64,000 nt of DNA from contig CANKBG010000005.1 of NCBI GenBank assembly GCA_947479935.1, positions 1 to 64,000 of the forward strand. Direction: 5' to 3'. Below are positions 52,246-60,278 of the stretch, piece after piece. The notes under the pieces are model-generated. The model saw only the letters and a program-made list of their open reading frames with translations. It did not search any database and had not been told where the DNA came from. The translations under genes and the position numbers were made by a program. The stretch is from Comamonadaceae bacterium. GTDB lineage: Bacteria; Pseudomonadota; Gammaproteobacteria; Burkholderiales; Burkholderiaceae_C. Position 1 is the first letter of the stretch. Every line of letters starts with the position of its first letter.

Positions 52246-53550
52246 TTATTTGCCGCGCAGGTCAAGGACTCGCTTGGCCTTGCCTTGACTTCGTTCTACG
52301 CCGCCTTCGGCGCGCAAATCAATTTCGACACTAGAGCCAATGTAAACCTTGATCTCGTGCTGCAACATTTTGGCAGCAGCTCGCGCCTCAATGCTGTCTG
52401 GTTGTGTGCCTGGACGTGTTTCAACGGCCACCTTCAAATTGTCCATCGGGCCTTCGCGCGTTAGGATGCATTGATAGTGCGGCGCCAACTCGGGACGCTT
52501 CAAAATCAGCTCTTCAATTTGCGAAGGAAACACATTGACACCGCGAATAATCATCATGTCATCACTGCGCCCAGTGATTTTTTCCATGCGGCGCATGGTG
52601 CGCGCTGTACCGGGTAACAAGCGCGTTAAATCGCGCGTGCGATAGCGAATAATGGGCAAGGCTTCCTTGGTCAGGCTGGTGAAAACCAACTCGCCCATTT
52701 CGCCGTCTGCTACAGGCTCCCCTGTTTCAGGATTGATAATTTCTGGGTAAAAATGGTCTTCCCAAATGGTTGGGCCATCTTTGGTTTCTATGCACTCGCT
52801 GGCCACGCCGGGACCCATGACTTCTGACAATCCATAAATATCCACAGCGTCAATGCCCATGCGTTGTTCAATGGCAGCGCGCATGTCGTTGGTCCATGGC
52901 TCGGCACCAAAAATACCGATGCGCAATGAACTGCTACGGGGGTCAATGCCTTGTCTTTCAAACTCATCGGCGATGGCCAGCATATAACTGGGGGTGACCA
53001 TGATGATGTCGGGTTTGAAATCTTGAATCAGTTGCACTTGCCGTTCTGTTTGGCCGCCCCCAAACGGTATCACTGTGAGGCCTAATTTTTCTGCCCCATA
53101 GTGCGCGCCCAAACCACCCGTGAACAAACCATAACCATAACTCACGTGCACCATGTCACCGGGCTTGGCCCCCCCTGCTCGAATGCTTCGGGCCACCACC
53201 TGAGCCCACGTATCTATGTCTCGCTGGGTATAGCCCACCACGGTGGGCTTGCCAGTGGTGCCACTGGAAGCATGGATGCGTGAACAAGCCTCGCGTGGCA
53301 CGGCAAACATGCCAAATGGATAGCTATCGCGTAAATCAATTTTGGTTGTAAAGGGAAACTTGGCCAAGTCGGCCAGCGTTTTGCAATCGTCAGGGTGAAC
53401 GCCTGCTGCATCAAACTTTGCTTTGTAGACGGGCGAGTTGTCGTAGGCATGTTGCAAAGTAGACTTTAATCTCTTGAGTTGCAAAGAACGCAACTCATCC
53501 ATGCTGGCTTTTTCAATGGGCTCTAAAGGAAAATAGGCAGACTGACTCAT
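52246..53550 (-). CDS. paaK: Phenylacetate-CoA ligase
   Basis: A 434-residue AMP-forming ligase that activates phenylacetate to phenylacetyl-CoA, the entry step of aerobic phenylacetate degradation. The AMP-binding loop is SSGTTGKPTVVGY; further PaaK markers are YGYGLFTGGLGAHYGAEKLG and the C-terminal RGVNVFPSQIEE. The ATG at 53550 (MSQSAYFPLEPIEKAS) matches the family start; the frame extending to 53622 would run into the paaI region. Convergent with the M61 gene and downstream of paaI and paaG on the same strand. Confidence 0.96.
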   Translation of the reverse strand: MSQSAYFPLEPIEKASMDELRSLQLKRLKSTLQHAYDNSPVYKAKFDAAGVHPDDCKTLADLAKFPFTTKIDLRDSYPFGMFAVPREACSRIHASSGTTGKPTVVGYTQRDIDTWAQVVARSIRAGGAKPGDMVHVSYGYGLFTGGLGAHYGAEKLGLTVIPFGGGQTERQVQLIQDFKPDIIMVTPSYMLAIADEFERQGIDPRSSSLRIGIFGAEPWTNDMRAAIEQRMGIDAVDIYGLSEVMGPGVASECIETKDGPTIWEDHFYPEIINPETGEPVADGEMGELVFTSLTKEALPIIRYRTRDLTRLLPGTARTMRRMEKITGRSDDMMIIRGVNVFPSQIEELILKRPELAPHYQCILTREGPMDNLKVAVETRPGTQPDSIEARAAAKMLQHEIKVYIGSSVEIDLRAEGGVERSQGKAKRVLDLRGK

Positions 53551-53566
53551 TTCTAAAACTCCCACT

Positions 53567-54028
53567 TTATTCTGGAATAACCGTGCCTTGAATTTGAGCA
53601 CTTTTACCTCTGAACATGGCAATCACTTCACCCTTTTGATTGGTCACCTTCATATCGTAAATACCATGTCGTCCGCTCATGGTTTGCTCTTGGCCGACGC
53701 ATGTCAACACATCGCCCAATTGGCCAGGCCTTAAAAATTCAATGCTGCAACCAGCCGCCACGGCCGCTTTGTTGTAACTGTTGCAGGCAAACGCAAACGT
53801 GGAATCGGCCAGCGTAAATATAAAACCGCCATGGCATATTTTGTGGCCATTTAAGTGCAATTCTTTCACCGTCATTTGAATCGCAGCACGACCAGGTTCA
53901 CACGACAACAATTGCATACCCATGGTGTCTTTTGAGGCGGTGTCCACGGCAAACATGGACTCACCCACTTGCCTGGCCAAATCAAGGGCAGCTTGTGTCG
54001 GTGCTTCAGGCGCAGTCGAGGAGGTCAT
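53567..54028 (-). CDS. paaI: Hydroxyphenylacetyl-CoA thioesterase PaaI
   Basis: A 153-residue hot-dog thioesterase that releases CoA from dead-end hydroxyphenylacetyl-CoA species. The active region HKICHGGFIFTLADSTFAFACN matches PaaI, with the catalytic Asp in LADS. The ATG at 54028 is preferred because an AAAGG ribosome site lies nine bases upstream; a GTG at 54034 overlapping the paaG stop is the alternative. Located between paaG and paaK on the same strand. Confidence 0.93.
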   Translation of the reverse strand: MTSSTAPEAPTQAALDLARQVGESMFAVDTASKDTMGMQLLSCEPGRAAIQMTVKELHLNGHKICHGGFIFTLADSTFAFACNSYNKAAVAAGCSIEFLRPGQLGDVLTCVGQEQTMSGRHGIYDMKVTNQKGEVIAMFRGKSAQIQGTVIPE

Positions 54029-54030
54029 GT

Positions 54031-54834
54031 TCACTCGCCTTTGAAATTGGCAGGGCGTTTTTCTAAAAAGGCTTTAACACCTTCAAAGTAGTCGTGTGTT
54101 TTGCCCATCTCAGATTGTGTGTCTCGCTCTTGATCAAGCTGCTCTGACAAGCTGCGAGTGTGCGCGCCCGCCATCAGTTTGCGCGTGGCCACCAACGCCT
54201 TGGTAGGCATCACAGACAACTTCTCGGCCATGTCCATGGCTGCGGCCACAGAGTCTTCGGCCACGTCCCAAATCATGCCCCACTCTTTGGCTTGTTGTGC
54301 CCCTAACTTGTCGCCTGTCATGGCCAATGCCAATGCACGGGGCATGCCCAATCTTTCGACCAACAACCAGCTGCTGCCGGCATCTGGAATCAGGCCAATT
54401 TTGCTGAAAGCTTGAATGAAACTGGCTTGCGGAGAAGCAATGGCAATGTCACAGGCCATGGCTATGGAAGCACCAGCACCCGCCGCCACACCATTGACGG
54501 CTGCAATGACAGGCATGCGCAAAGCTTGTATGCGCCGTGTGGTGGGATTGAACGCTTGGTCAATGATGGGGCCAGGGTCGGCACGCTTGACCATGTCGGG
54601 GCCGGGCGTGAAATCAAAATTAGACAAATCAGCACCGGCACAAAAGCCTCGGCCAGCACCTGTCAACACCATGGCCCTGATTTCCGCGTCTGCCTCTGCC
54701 AGATCAAAGGCGGCCCATAAGTCATGGTGCATTTGAAGTGTGAAACTGTTCAATGCTTGAGGGCGGTTCAATGTGACCAAGGCCACCGCGCCACGTTTTT
54801 CAAAAGTCACGGACAAATTATTTTCTTGCGTCAT
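54031..54834 (-). CDS. paaG: 2-(1,2-epoxy-1,2-dihydrophenyl)acetyl-CoA isomerase
   Basis: A 267-residue crotonase-fold enzyme. PaaG isomerises ring-epoxyphenylacetyl-CoA to the oxepin form and also shifts double bonds. Crotonase motifs are VTLNRPQALNSFTLQMH, GAGRGFCAGADLSNFD and VNGVAAGAGASIAMACD, and KIGLIPDAGSSWLLVERLG carries the catalytic Asp typical of isomerases rather than hydratase Glu. Its neighbours paaI and paaK and the divergent hydratase support the assignment. An operator-like palindrome lies 45 bases upstream of the ATG. Confidence 0.92.
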   Translation of the reverse strand: MTQENNLSVTFEKRGAVALVTLNRPQALNSFTLQMHHDLWAAFDLAEADAEIRAMVLTGAGRGFCAGADLSNFDFTPGPDMVKRADPGPIIDQAFNPTTRRIQALRMPVIAAVNGVAAGAGASIAMACDIAIASPQASFIQAFSKIGLIPDAGSSWLLVERLGMPRALALAMTGDKLGAQQAKEWGMIWDVAEDSVAAAMDMAEKLSVMPTKALVATRKLMAGAHTRSLSEQLDQERDTQSEMGKTHDYFEGVKAFLEKRPANFKGE

Positions 54835-54878
54835 GGTCTCTGGCCTTAAGTGCGGCTTAAAAATGAAAATGTACCATT

Positions 54879-54894
54879 AACCGACCGAGCGGTT
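54879..54894. promoter_or_regulatory. PaaR-like TetR operator between paaG and the enoyl-CoA hydratase
   Basis: Palindrome AACCG-N6-CGGTT in the divergent promoter region. The surrounding ACCGACCG...CGGT pattern resembles, from memory, operators reported for TetR-type PaaR repressors of phenylacetate genes in betaproteobacteria, which release DNA on binding phenylacetyl-CoA. It is 45 bases from the paaG start and 20 bases before the candidate -35 of the divergent gene. No paaR gene is in the window. Confidence 0.55.
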
Positions 54895-54913
54895 GGCTAA
54901 TGTTTTCCCTTGC

Positions 54914-54941
54914 TTGGATCAATTTTTCATCCCGTTATAGT
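54914..54941 (+). promoter_or_regulatory. Candidate promoter of the enoyl-CoA hydratase gene
   Basis: TTGGAT (54914-54919), 16-base spacer, TATAGT (54936-54941). A start near 54948 would give a 33-base leader before the TTG start codon at 54981. The palindrome at 54879-54894 lies upstream of the -35. Confidence 0.4.
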
Positions 54942-54980
54942 CAGGGGGTGATGGCATTAGAACCTGATTGGAGAATCGTT

Positions 54981-55760
54981 TTGACCTACGAAAACATTGA
55001 AGTCCGTACCGAAGGCGGCAAAGTTGGCATCCTTACCCTGAATCGCCCGAAAGCACTCAATGCGTTGAATGGGCCCTTGATGGACGAATTGGGCATGGCT
55101 TTGAAGGCCTTTGACGCTGACGGAGCCATTGGCTGCATCATTGTGACTGGCAGCGAAAAAGCATTTGCCGCAGGTGCCGACATCTCGGCCATGGCCAAAC
55201 ACAATTTCAGTAACGTCTACAAAGAAGACTTCATCACCCGCAACTGGGAAACCATTCGCAGCATTCGCAAGCCCGTCATTGCGGCGGTCAGCGGCTTTGC
55301 ATTGGGTGGCGGCTGCGAGTTGGCCATGATGTGTGATTTCATCATTGCGGCAGAGAACGCCAAATTCGGCCAACCCGAAATTAAATTGGGCATTATTCCG
55401 GGTGCAGGCGGGACACAACGTTTGCCGCGCGCTGTGGGCAAATCAAAGGCCATGGACATGGCGTTAACAGCCCGCATGATGGACGCTCAAGAAGCAGAGC
55501 GCGCCGGCTTGGTCAGCCGCGTAGTGCCTACCGATAAATTGATGGAAGAAGCCTTGGGCGCGGCTTTGGTCATTTGCAGCATGGGCCAATTGGCTGTGAT
55601 GGCCGCCAAGGAAAGCGTTAACCGCGCCTTTGAAAGCGGCCTAAGCGATGGCGTGATGTTTGAGCGCAGATTGTTCCATTCGATGTTTGCCACAGAAGAT
55701 CAAAAAGAAGGCATGGATGCATTTTTAAACAAACGTGTCCCCGTTTTTCAAAACAAATAA
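54981..55760 (+). CDS. Enoyl-CoA hydratase (PaaF-like)
   Basis: A 259-residue crotonase that hydrates enoyl-CoA to 3-hydroxyacyl-CoA. Motifs are [17 protein letters not shown], the oxyanion-hole [11 protein letters not shown], and both catalytic glutamates, in [13 protein letters not shown] and [19 protein letters not shown]. Beside paaG, it likely serves as the PaaF step of phenylacetate degradation, though a general short-chain hydratase is possible. The start is a TTG at 54981 ([10 protein letters not shown]) with GGAG just upstream; the frame opening at 54900 includes the promoter and would not be translated. Confidence 0.9.
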   Translation: MTYENIEVRTEGGKVGILTLNRPKALNALNGPLMDELGMALKAFDADGAIGCIIVTGSEKAFAAGADISAMAKHNFSNVYKEDFITRNWETIRSIRKPVIAAVSGFALGGGCELAMMCDFIIAAENAKFGQPEIKLGIIPGAGGTQRLPRAVGKSKAMDMALTARMMDAQEAERAGLVSRVVPTDKLMEEALGAALVICSMGQLAVMAAKESVNRAFESGLSDGVMFERRLFHSMFATEDQKEGMDAFLNKRVPVFQNK

Positions 55761-55805
55761 GGTGTAACGATTGCATTGAATTGAATCATTTGGCAACCAG
55801 TCATT

Positions 55806-57134
55806 TTGCAAAACGCACTGATCTCCGGACCTGTTGTTCCAACCATTTGGCGCTTAGCTTTACCCAATATTTTTGCCATGACCGCCAGTGCGCTGGTGAC
55901 CATTGCTGAAACTTGGTACGTGGGTCAATTGGGTCTTCTGCCGCTTGCTGGCATGGCCTTGGTCTTTCCATTGGTCATGTTGCAACAGATGTTGTCTGCC
56001 GGCTCTATGGGGGGCGGCATTTCCTCTGCCATCAGTCGTGCGCTGGGCGCTAACGACACGACCAAGGCCAACGCTTTGGTTTTACACGCTCTGCTCATTG
56101 CAATTGGCATCGGCCTCTTTTTCACCTTCATTTTTCTTTTCTTCAGTCGCCCCATCTTCACAGCCATGGGCGGCCAAGGAGAACCACTTGAATATTGCTT
56201 GGCCTATGCGCACATTGCCTTTTTAGGCGCAGTGAGTATTTGGCTGACAAACTCTTTGACGTCTGTCTTGCGGGGCACAGGCAATATGCGCACCCCCTCT
56301 ACCGTGCTTCTCACTGCATCCATAGGACAAGTTGTCTTGAGTGGTATTTTGGGATTAGGGTTTGGCCCCATTCCTAGCTTTGGCATGGCGGGCGTTGCCG
56401 CAGGCCCTGTCATTGTTTATTCAGCCAGCGCCATTTATTTGTTCTTTTATTTGCGCTCGCACCGAAGCACTTTAAAGCTTAGCTTTAAAAGTCCATTGTC
56501 TTCAGCCTTGTTCATCGACATTCTGAAAGTTGGCGGCATGTCCAGCTTAAGTTCGCTTCAAACTGTGGCCACCATTGCGATAGTCACTCGCTTAATGTCC
56601 AGTTTTGGTCCAGAGGCTTTGGCCGCTTATGGCATTGGCACTCGATTAGAGTTTTTATTGGTTCCCATTACTTTTGCATTTGGCGTGGCGTGCTTGTCTA
56701 TGGTAGGCATGGCCTTAGGTGCCAACTTAATTCAACGCGCCAAACAAGTCGCCTGGAGCGGTGCGTTGCTATCGGGCTTATTGGTCGGCTGTATTGGATT
56801 GTTCGTGAGCCTTTGGCCAGACACTTGGACTAAAATTTTCACCGCCAACCCTGCGGTTCTGACCTACACAAAGCTTTACTTCCAATGGGTTGGACCTTGC
56901 TACGGATTTTTTGCATTGGGTTTGTGTTTGTATTTCGCCTCCCAAGGTGCAGGTAAACTTTTAGGTCCCGTTTTAGCCGGCACTTTCAGGTTGTGTGTGG
57001 TGGCAGCGGGCGGCATTTGGCTTACTCACAATAACGGCACACCTCTTGAAATGTTTGCACTGATTGCTGCGGGCATGGTGAGCTACGGACTTCTTTCGGC
57101 AGCAGCCGTCTACAAAACCAGTTGGGCTCGTTAA
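55806..57134 (+). CDS. MATE family efflux transporter
   Basis: A 442-residue, 12-helix MATE exporter (multidrug and toxin extrusion), using sodium or proton gradients. Two related halves are visible, starting IWRLALPNIFAMTASALVT and, in the second, LKVGGMSSLSSLQTVATIA. The substrate is unknown. The apparent start is a TTG at 55806 (MQNALISGPVVP) without a clear ribosome site. It is not obviously linked to the phenylacetate genes upstream. Its stop codon overlaps that of the convergent asparaginase gene in TTAA. Confidence 0.9.
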   Translation: MQNALISGPVVPTIWRLALPNIFAMTASALVTIAETWYVGQLGLLPLAGMALVFPLVMLQQMLSAGSMGGGISSAISRALGANDTTKANALVLHALLIAIGIGLFFTFIFLFFSRPIFTAMGGQGEPLEYCLAYAHIAFLGAVSIWLTNSLTSVLRGTGNMRTPSTVLLTASIGQVVLSGILGLGFGPIPSFGMAGVAAGPVIVYSASAIYLFFYLRSHRSTLKLSFKSPLSSALFIDILKVGGMSSLSSLQTVATIAIVTRLMSSFGPEALAAYGIGTRLEFLLVPITFAFGVACLSMVGMALGANLIQRAKQVAWSGALLSGLLVGCIGLFVSLWPDTWTKIFTANPAVLTYTKLYFQWVGPCYGFFALGLCLYFASQGAGKLLGPVLAGTFRLCVVAAGGIWLTHNNGTPLEMFALIAAGMVSYGLLSAAAVYKTSWAR

Positions 57135-58138
57135 ACTGTTTGAATTTTAAAAATACTTCTGCGCTCACCCACGTTGGTCCCTTTGATATTTTTCAATTCA
57201 GCTGAGCGCCAAGGTTTTAAAGCTTGGCGTTGCGCCGAATCTAGCCATCCCAATTGATCCAAAGCTTCTACGGTGGCTGCAAACAACGCGGGCTTATGAC
57301 CGTCAGCAATTTTGAGAGCCAAGGCCTGCCCTCGAGACCGACTGGCCACCACCTGAACCCCATCGGCCCCTACTTTGGTCACCCAGTCTCCTTTGCCAAT
57401 TTTCATAAAGTCTGCATCGCTGCGACCCGTGCCCGATACCAATTCTGGGTGCGCAGTCATGGCTTCGCCCAGTAGTTTCAAACTGGCGCCATATTCGTTG
57501 TTTGACTCTGGTTGGGCCAAGCGCGCGTAGGCCTGTGCCAAATTTGAAAGCGGCATGGCAAAGTTAGGCGCAGAGCACCCATCAATGCCCCAGCCCATTG
57601 CATCCTGATGTATTCCCGCCACATCGGCAACGGCCTTGCGTACTTTTTGCTGCAAAGGATGTGCGAGGTCTGTATAAGTTTCAGTTGGCAAATCGTGAAG
57701 CGCGCAATAGGCCAAAAAGCCGCTGTGTTTGCCACTGCAATTGTGATGACGCTCGTCGTATTCAAAACCTTCGGGCAAGGGCAGATCGTTGAATGAAAAA
57801 CGATAAGGCACGTGGCATCCGCATTGCATTTGCTTGTAAGTGCTACCACTTTTTTTCAAAATAGAAGACACCTCCGCCACATGCATGTCTTCCCCATTGT
57901 GGCTAGCACACATGAGCGCCAGTTCCTTAGATGTAAAACCAAATTGTTTGGCGCCACCGCTTTGCATAAGTGGTAAAGCTTGCAAGGCTTTCAGGGTTGA
58001 GCGCGTAAAGCACAACCAATTGGGATTGCCGGCATGCGCGATCAATTTGCCATCTGTGTCAGTGACGGCCAGTGCCCCCATGTGCATACATTCAGAAACG
58101 CCGTTGCGGGTGAGTTCAATCATGGGAACGAAATTCAT
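57131..58138 (-). CDS. L-asparaginase II family protein (Rhizobium-type)
   Basis: A 335-residue protein of the thermolabile, Rhizobium etli-type asparaginase II family (not related to AnsA/AnsB). Family motifs are MIELTRNGVSECMHMGA, FTRSTLKALQALPLM with the Ser/Lys reactive pair expected in this beta-lactamase-like fold, LALMCASHNGED, and HHNCSGKHSGFLAY. It hydrolyses L-asparagine to aspartate and ammonia in the cytoplasm. Single gene, 36 bases from the SUMF1-domain gene stop. Confidence 0.9.
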   Translation of the reverse strand: MNFVPMIELTRNGVSECMHMGALAVTDTDGKLIAHAGNPNWLCFTRSTLKALQALPLMQSGGAKQFGFTSKELALMCASHNGEDMHVAEVSSILKKSGSTYKQMQCGCHVPYRFSFNDLPLPEGFEYDERHHNCSGKHSGFLAYCALHDLPTETYTDLAHPLQQKVRKAVADVAGIHQDAMGWGIDGCSAPNFAMPLSNLAQAYARLAQPESNNEYGASLKLLGEAMTAHPELVSGTGRSDADFMKIGKGDWVTKVGADGVQVVASRSRGQALALKIADGHKPALFAATVEALDQLGWLDSAQRQALKPWRSAELKNIKGTNVGERRSIFKIQTV

Positions 58139-58174
58139 AGGACCTTTGTCAAAAATGGCAAACTTTTCTGCCGC

Positions 58175-58933
58175 TTAAAGCGCAGCGACACACCGAAAAC
58201 CGACGTAACCCACTCGCGTGTCTCTCGGCTTAGTGGCGACATCTTCTGCCACCTGTCTGCTGGCGTCATACCACCAAGAAGCCCCACGGGTGACTCTCTC
58301 GTCGCCACTGCCCGTATCGACCCATTCCCAGACATTGCCGCCCATGTCATACAAACCATTCACCCCAGGGCGAGTTGTCATGACTGGCAAGTGGCCTGTT
58401 CCACGCCACAATGCACCCGCGGGTGCTGTTCCTTTAGCAGAAGTGCAGCCCTCTAAGCAATGGCTTTCGTGCGCACTGTCGCCGTTGGGATACTTGTAGC
58501 GTTTTCCTTGATTGAATCCTGCGGGTGCTTGAGATCTTTGTTCAACATAAGCGGCATTGACCCACTCGCTGTCACGCGGCAAACGCTTGCCTTCGTGTTG
58601 ACAAATTTTTTGAGCCTCATCAAAGGTCAGATGAACTGCTGGCTCATTGTCTTGCGCTGGAATTCCGAAGGGCGCGCGCCAAGTCCAGCCTTTTTTCAGT
58701 ACAAAGCCAGCCTCGTAGATGTAGCCACCGCCTTCTTTTTCAGCGCGACTGACAAAGCCTGTGCTTTGAGCAAAACGCTTCACTTGCGCAACTGTGACTT
58801 CGTGGGCATCCCAAAGCAAACCATGTACTTTGAGCTGTGTGCCGATTGACCGGGTTGGCAATGGTGTCTGCGCTTGCGAAGACAAGCAAAACGACAGGCC
58901 AAGTCCTATGAGGGCGGCAAAACTAATGCGCAT
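58175..58933 (-). CDS. SUMF1/FGE-domain protein lacking the formylglycine cysteines
   Basis: A 252-residue exported protein: signal peptide (about residues 1-21, ending SSQAQ) and a formylglycine-generating-enzyme-like (SUMF1) domain. Domain signs are WDAHEVTVAQVKRFAQSTGF near the start, NAAYVEQRSQAPAGFNQG, YDMGGNVWEWVDTG and the end GYVGFRCVAAL. The catalytic cysteine pair of true FGEs is missing; the corresponding region reads RVTRGASWWYDASRQ. It may be a lectin-like or structural relative. The ATG at 58933 gives the signal peptide; the longer frame does not. It follows the cupin gene by seven bases. Confidence 0.78.
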   Translation of the reverse strand: MRISFAALIGLGLSFCLSSQAQTPLPTRSIGTQLKVHGLLWDAHEVTVAQVKRFAQSTGFVSRAEKEGGGYIYEAGFVLKKGWTWRAPFGIPAQDNEPAVHLTFDEAQKICQHEGKRLPRDSEWVNAAYVEQRSQAPAGFNQGKRYKYPNGDSAHESHCLEGCTSAKGTAPAGALWRGTGHLPVMTTRPGVNGLYDMGGNVWEWVDTGSGDERVTRGASWWYDASRQVAEDVATKPRDTRVGYVGFRCVAAL

Positions 58934-58940
58934 TTTTAAT

Positions 58941-59222
58941 TTACAACTTACGGGCCACCCAAAAGTGGGCGCCTTCTGGACCATATTGCTCTGCGTGCTC
59001 AACATTTCGCTCAAGGTAAAAGCTCTGCCCTGCCCCATATGTTTGAGTGCCCGATGCCAGACTTAATTGCACTTGGCCAGCACTGACCTGAACCCTCACA
59101 TCAAAGGGGTGTGTATGGTTTTTGACCACCAGGTCGGGGGTCCAGTCCTTTTGGACCACTTCATCAAAACCATCGTCCATGGCCTGTGAAGTGAAATCAG
59201 AGAAGTTGTCGTGAAATTTCAT
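58941..59222 (-). CDS. Cupin domain-containing protein
   Basis: A 93-residue small cupin. The beta-barrel metal-site pattern appears as HTHPFDVRVQVSAGQVQL (first motif with His residues) and YLERNVEHAEQYGPEGAHF (second). Such single-domain cupins bind sugars or metals or act as enzymes; role unknown. The ATG at 59222 (MKFHDNFSDF) is preferred over an upstream in-frame codon at 59231. It is the first gene of a pair with the SUMF1-domain protein. Confidence 0.75.
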   Translation of the reverse strand: MKFHDNFSDFTSQAMDDGFDEVVQKDWTPDLVVKNHTHPFDVRVQVSAGQVQLSLASGTQTYGAGQSFYLERNVEHAEQYGPEGAHFWVARKL

Positions 59223-59335
59223 AGTGGTCAAGAATTATCAAAAAGTTGGGAGGCAGTCAATGCAAGCAAATTTTGGCAGAGAAAGATCAAACTCACTCTT
59301 TTTGTGGCCATCAGGTCATTGACAGAATATTTAAT

Positions 59336-59626
59336 GTGAGTACACTTAATTTGGAAATCAGTTTTGATCAACTCAAAAGTAAACGCAATGAGGTGTTGAG
59401 GGGTCTGCCGTTCAATTTGGCTTTGCAGTTTGAGTGGTCCACTGCCATTATTTCAGCTGATCTAAGGTACGACTACGGTGAGGCAAGGTATACAGCCATG
59501 GGCTTTCTTGATGAAAAATTGCATGTGATTGTTTTCACGCCAAGAGAACAAGCTGTCCATGTCATCAGTCTTCGCAGGGCAAATTCTAGAGAAGTAGGGC
59601 TTTATGAGCAAGAAACAAAATCCTGA
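59336..59626 (+). CDS. brnT: BrnT family toxin
   Basis: A 96-residue RNase-type toxin of the BrnT family (type II toxin-antitoxin). The family pattern is clear: ISFDQLKSKRNEVLRGLPF, DLRYDYGEARYTAMGFLDEK, and LHVIVFTPREQAVHVISLRRA, which resembles the REARxxE core. I chose the GTG at 59336 as start; the frame opens earlier at 59246, but the family N-terminus begins at ISFD. The antitoxin gene overlaps the 3' end by 23 bases. Confidence 0.88.
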   Translation: MSTLNLEISFDQLKSKRNEVLRGLPFNLALQFEWSTAIISADLRYDYGEARYTAMGFLDEKLHVIVFTPREQAVHVISLRRANSREVGLYEQETKS

Positions 59627-59909
59627 ATTGGCTGATGCCGAGAATCCAACTTGGAGCTTAGAGACTTTTAAAAAATCTCGTCCAGCTAAAGAAGTTTTAC
59701 CCAACATATTCAGTGATCAAATCAGCCAAGAATTGTTAAAGCCAAGAGGCAGACCGCGCCTAGAAACTCCGAAGGAGCGCATCAATATCAGGCTTTCTTA
59801 CGAAGTCATTCAGCATTTCAAGTCTTCAGGGGCTGGTTGGCAAACCCGCATAGACGCCGCACTTAGGGAATTTATTCAGAGTAAACCAAACTCCGACCTC
59901 AGACGTTGA
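59604..59909 (+). CDS. brnA: BrnA family antitoxin
   Basis: A 101-residue antitoxin that binds BrnT and autoregulates the operon through a ribbon-helix-helix motif. The C-terminal signature RGRPRLETPKERINIRLSYE, then FKSSGAGWQTRIDAALREFI, is typical of BrnA. It starts at 59604, overlapping brnT by 23 bases, as usual for this pair. The downstream small gene follows 23 bases after it. Confidence 0.92.
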   Translation: MSKKQNPELADAENPTWSLETFKKSRPAKEVLPNIFSDQISQELLKPRGRPRLETPKERINIRLSYEVIQHFKSSGAGWQTRIDAALREFIQSKPNSDLRR

Positions 59910-59932
59910 ATAGCTATCCACAGGAGATTGTG

Positions 59933-60262
59933 ATGAAAAAATTGCTTGTTTTGATGCTTTTAACCCTCAGCGCATCAGCCATGGCGCAGCACCAAGGGCA
60001 TGGCTTCAGGCACGGTCATGGGCACGGACATGGTCATTGGGCCAGGGGCTACAGTGGTGGCTGGGGTTGGGCAGTACCAGCCGCAATCGGTGGCATATTG
60101 GTCTATGAGGCCACCAGACAACCAGTCTACGTTCAGCCCAATCCGGTCATCATTCAGCAGCAACCGGTTTACACCCCACAAGCCTATTCCAGTTGTACCC
60201 CATGGACCGAGGTGCACAGCTCAGACGGCACCATCAGCAGAACTCGCACCTGCACCCAATAA
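59933..60262 (+). CDS. Small secreted His/Gly-rich protein
   Basis: A 109-residue protein of unknown function. The signal peptide (about residues 1-18, ending SAMA) precedes a run of alternating His and Gly (residues about 19-35), a hydrophobic segment and a C-terminal region with paired cysteines (YSSCTPWTEV...TRTCTQ). Metal (nickel, copper or zinc) binding by the His-Gly run is plausible. An AGGAGATTGTG ribosome site precedes the ATG. It lies 23 bases after brnA but is unlikely to be part of the toxin-antitoxin function. Confidence 0.7.
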   Translation: MKKLLVLMLLTLSASAMAQHQGHGFRHGHGHGHGHWARGYSGGWGWAVPAAIGGILVYEATRQPVYVQPNPVIIQQQPVYTPQAYSSCTPWTEVHSSDGTISRTRTCTQ

Positions 60263-60278
60263 GCCATGAAGAAGGGCT

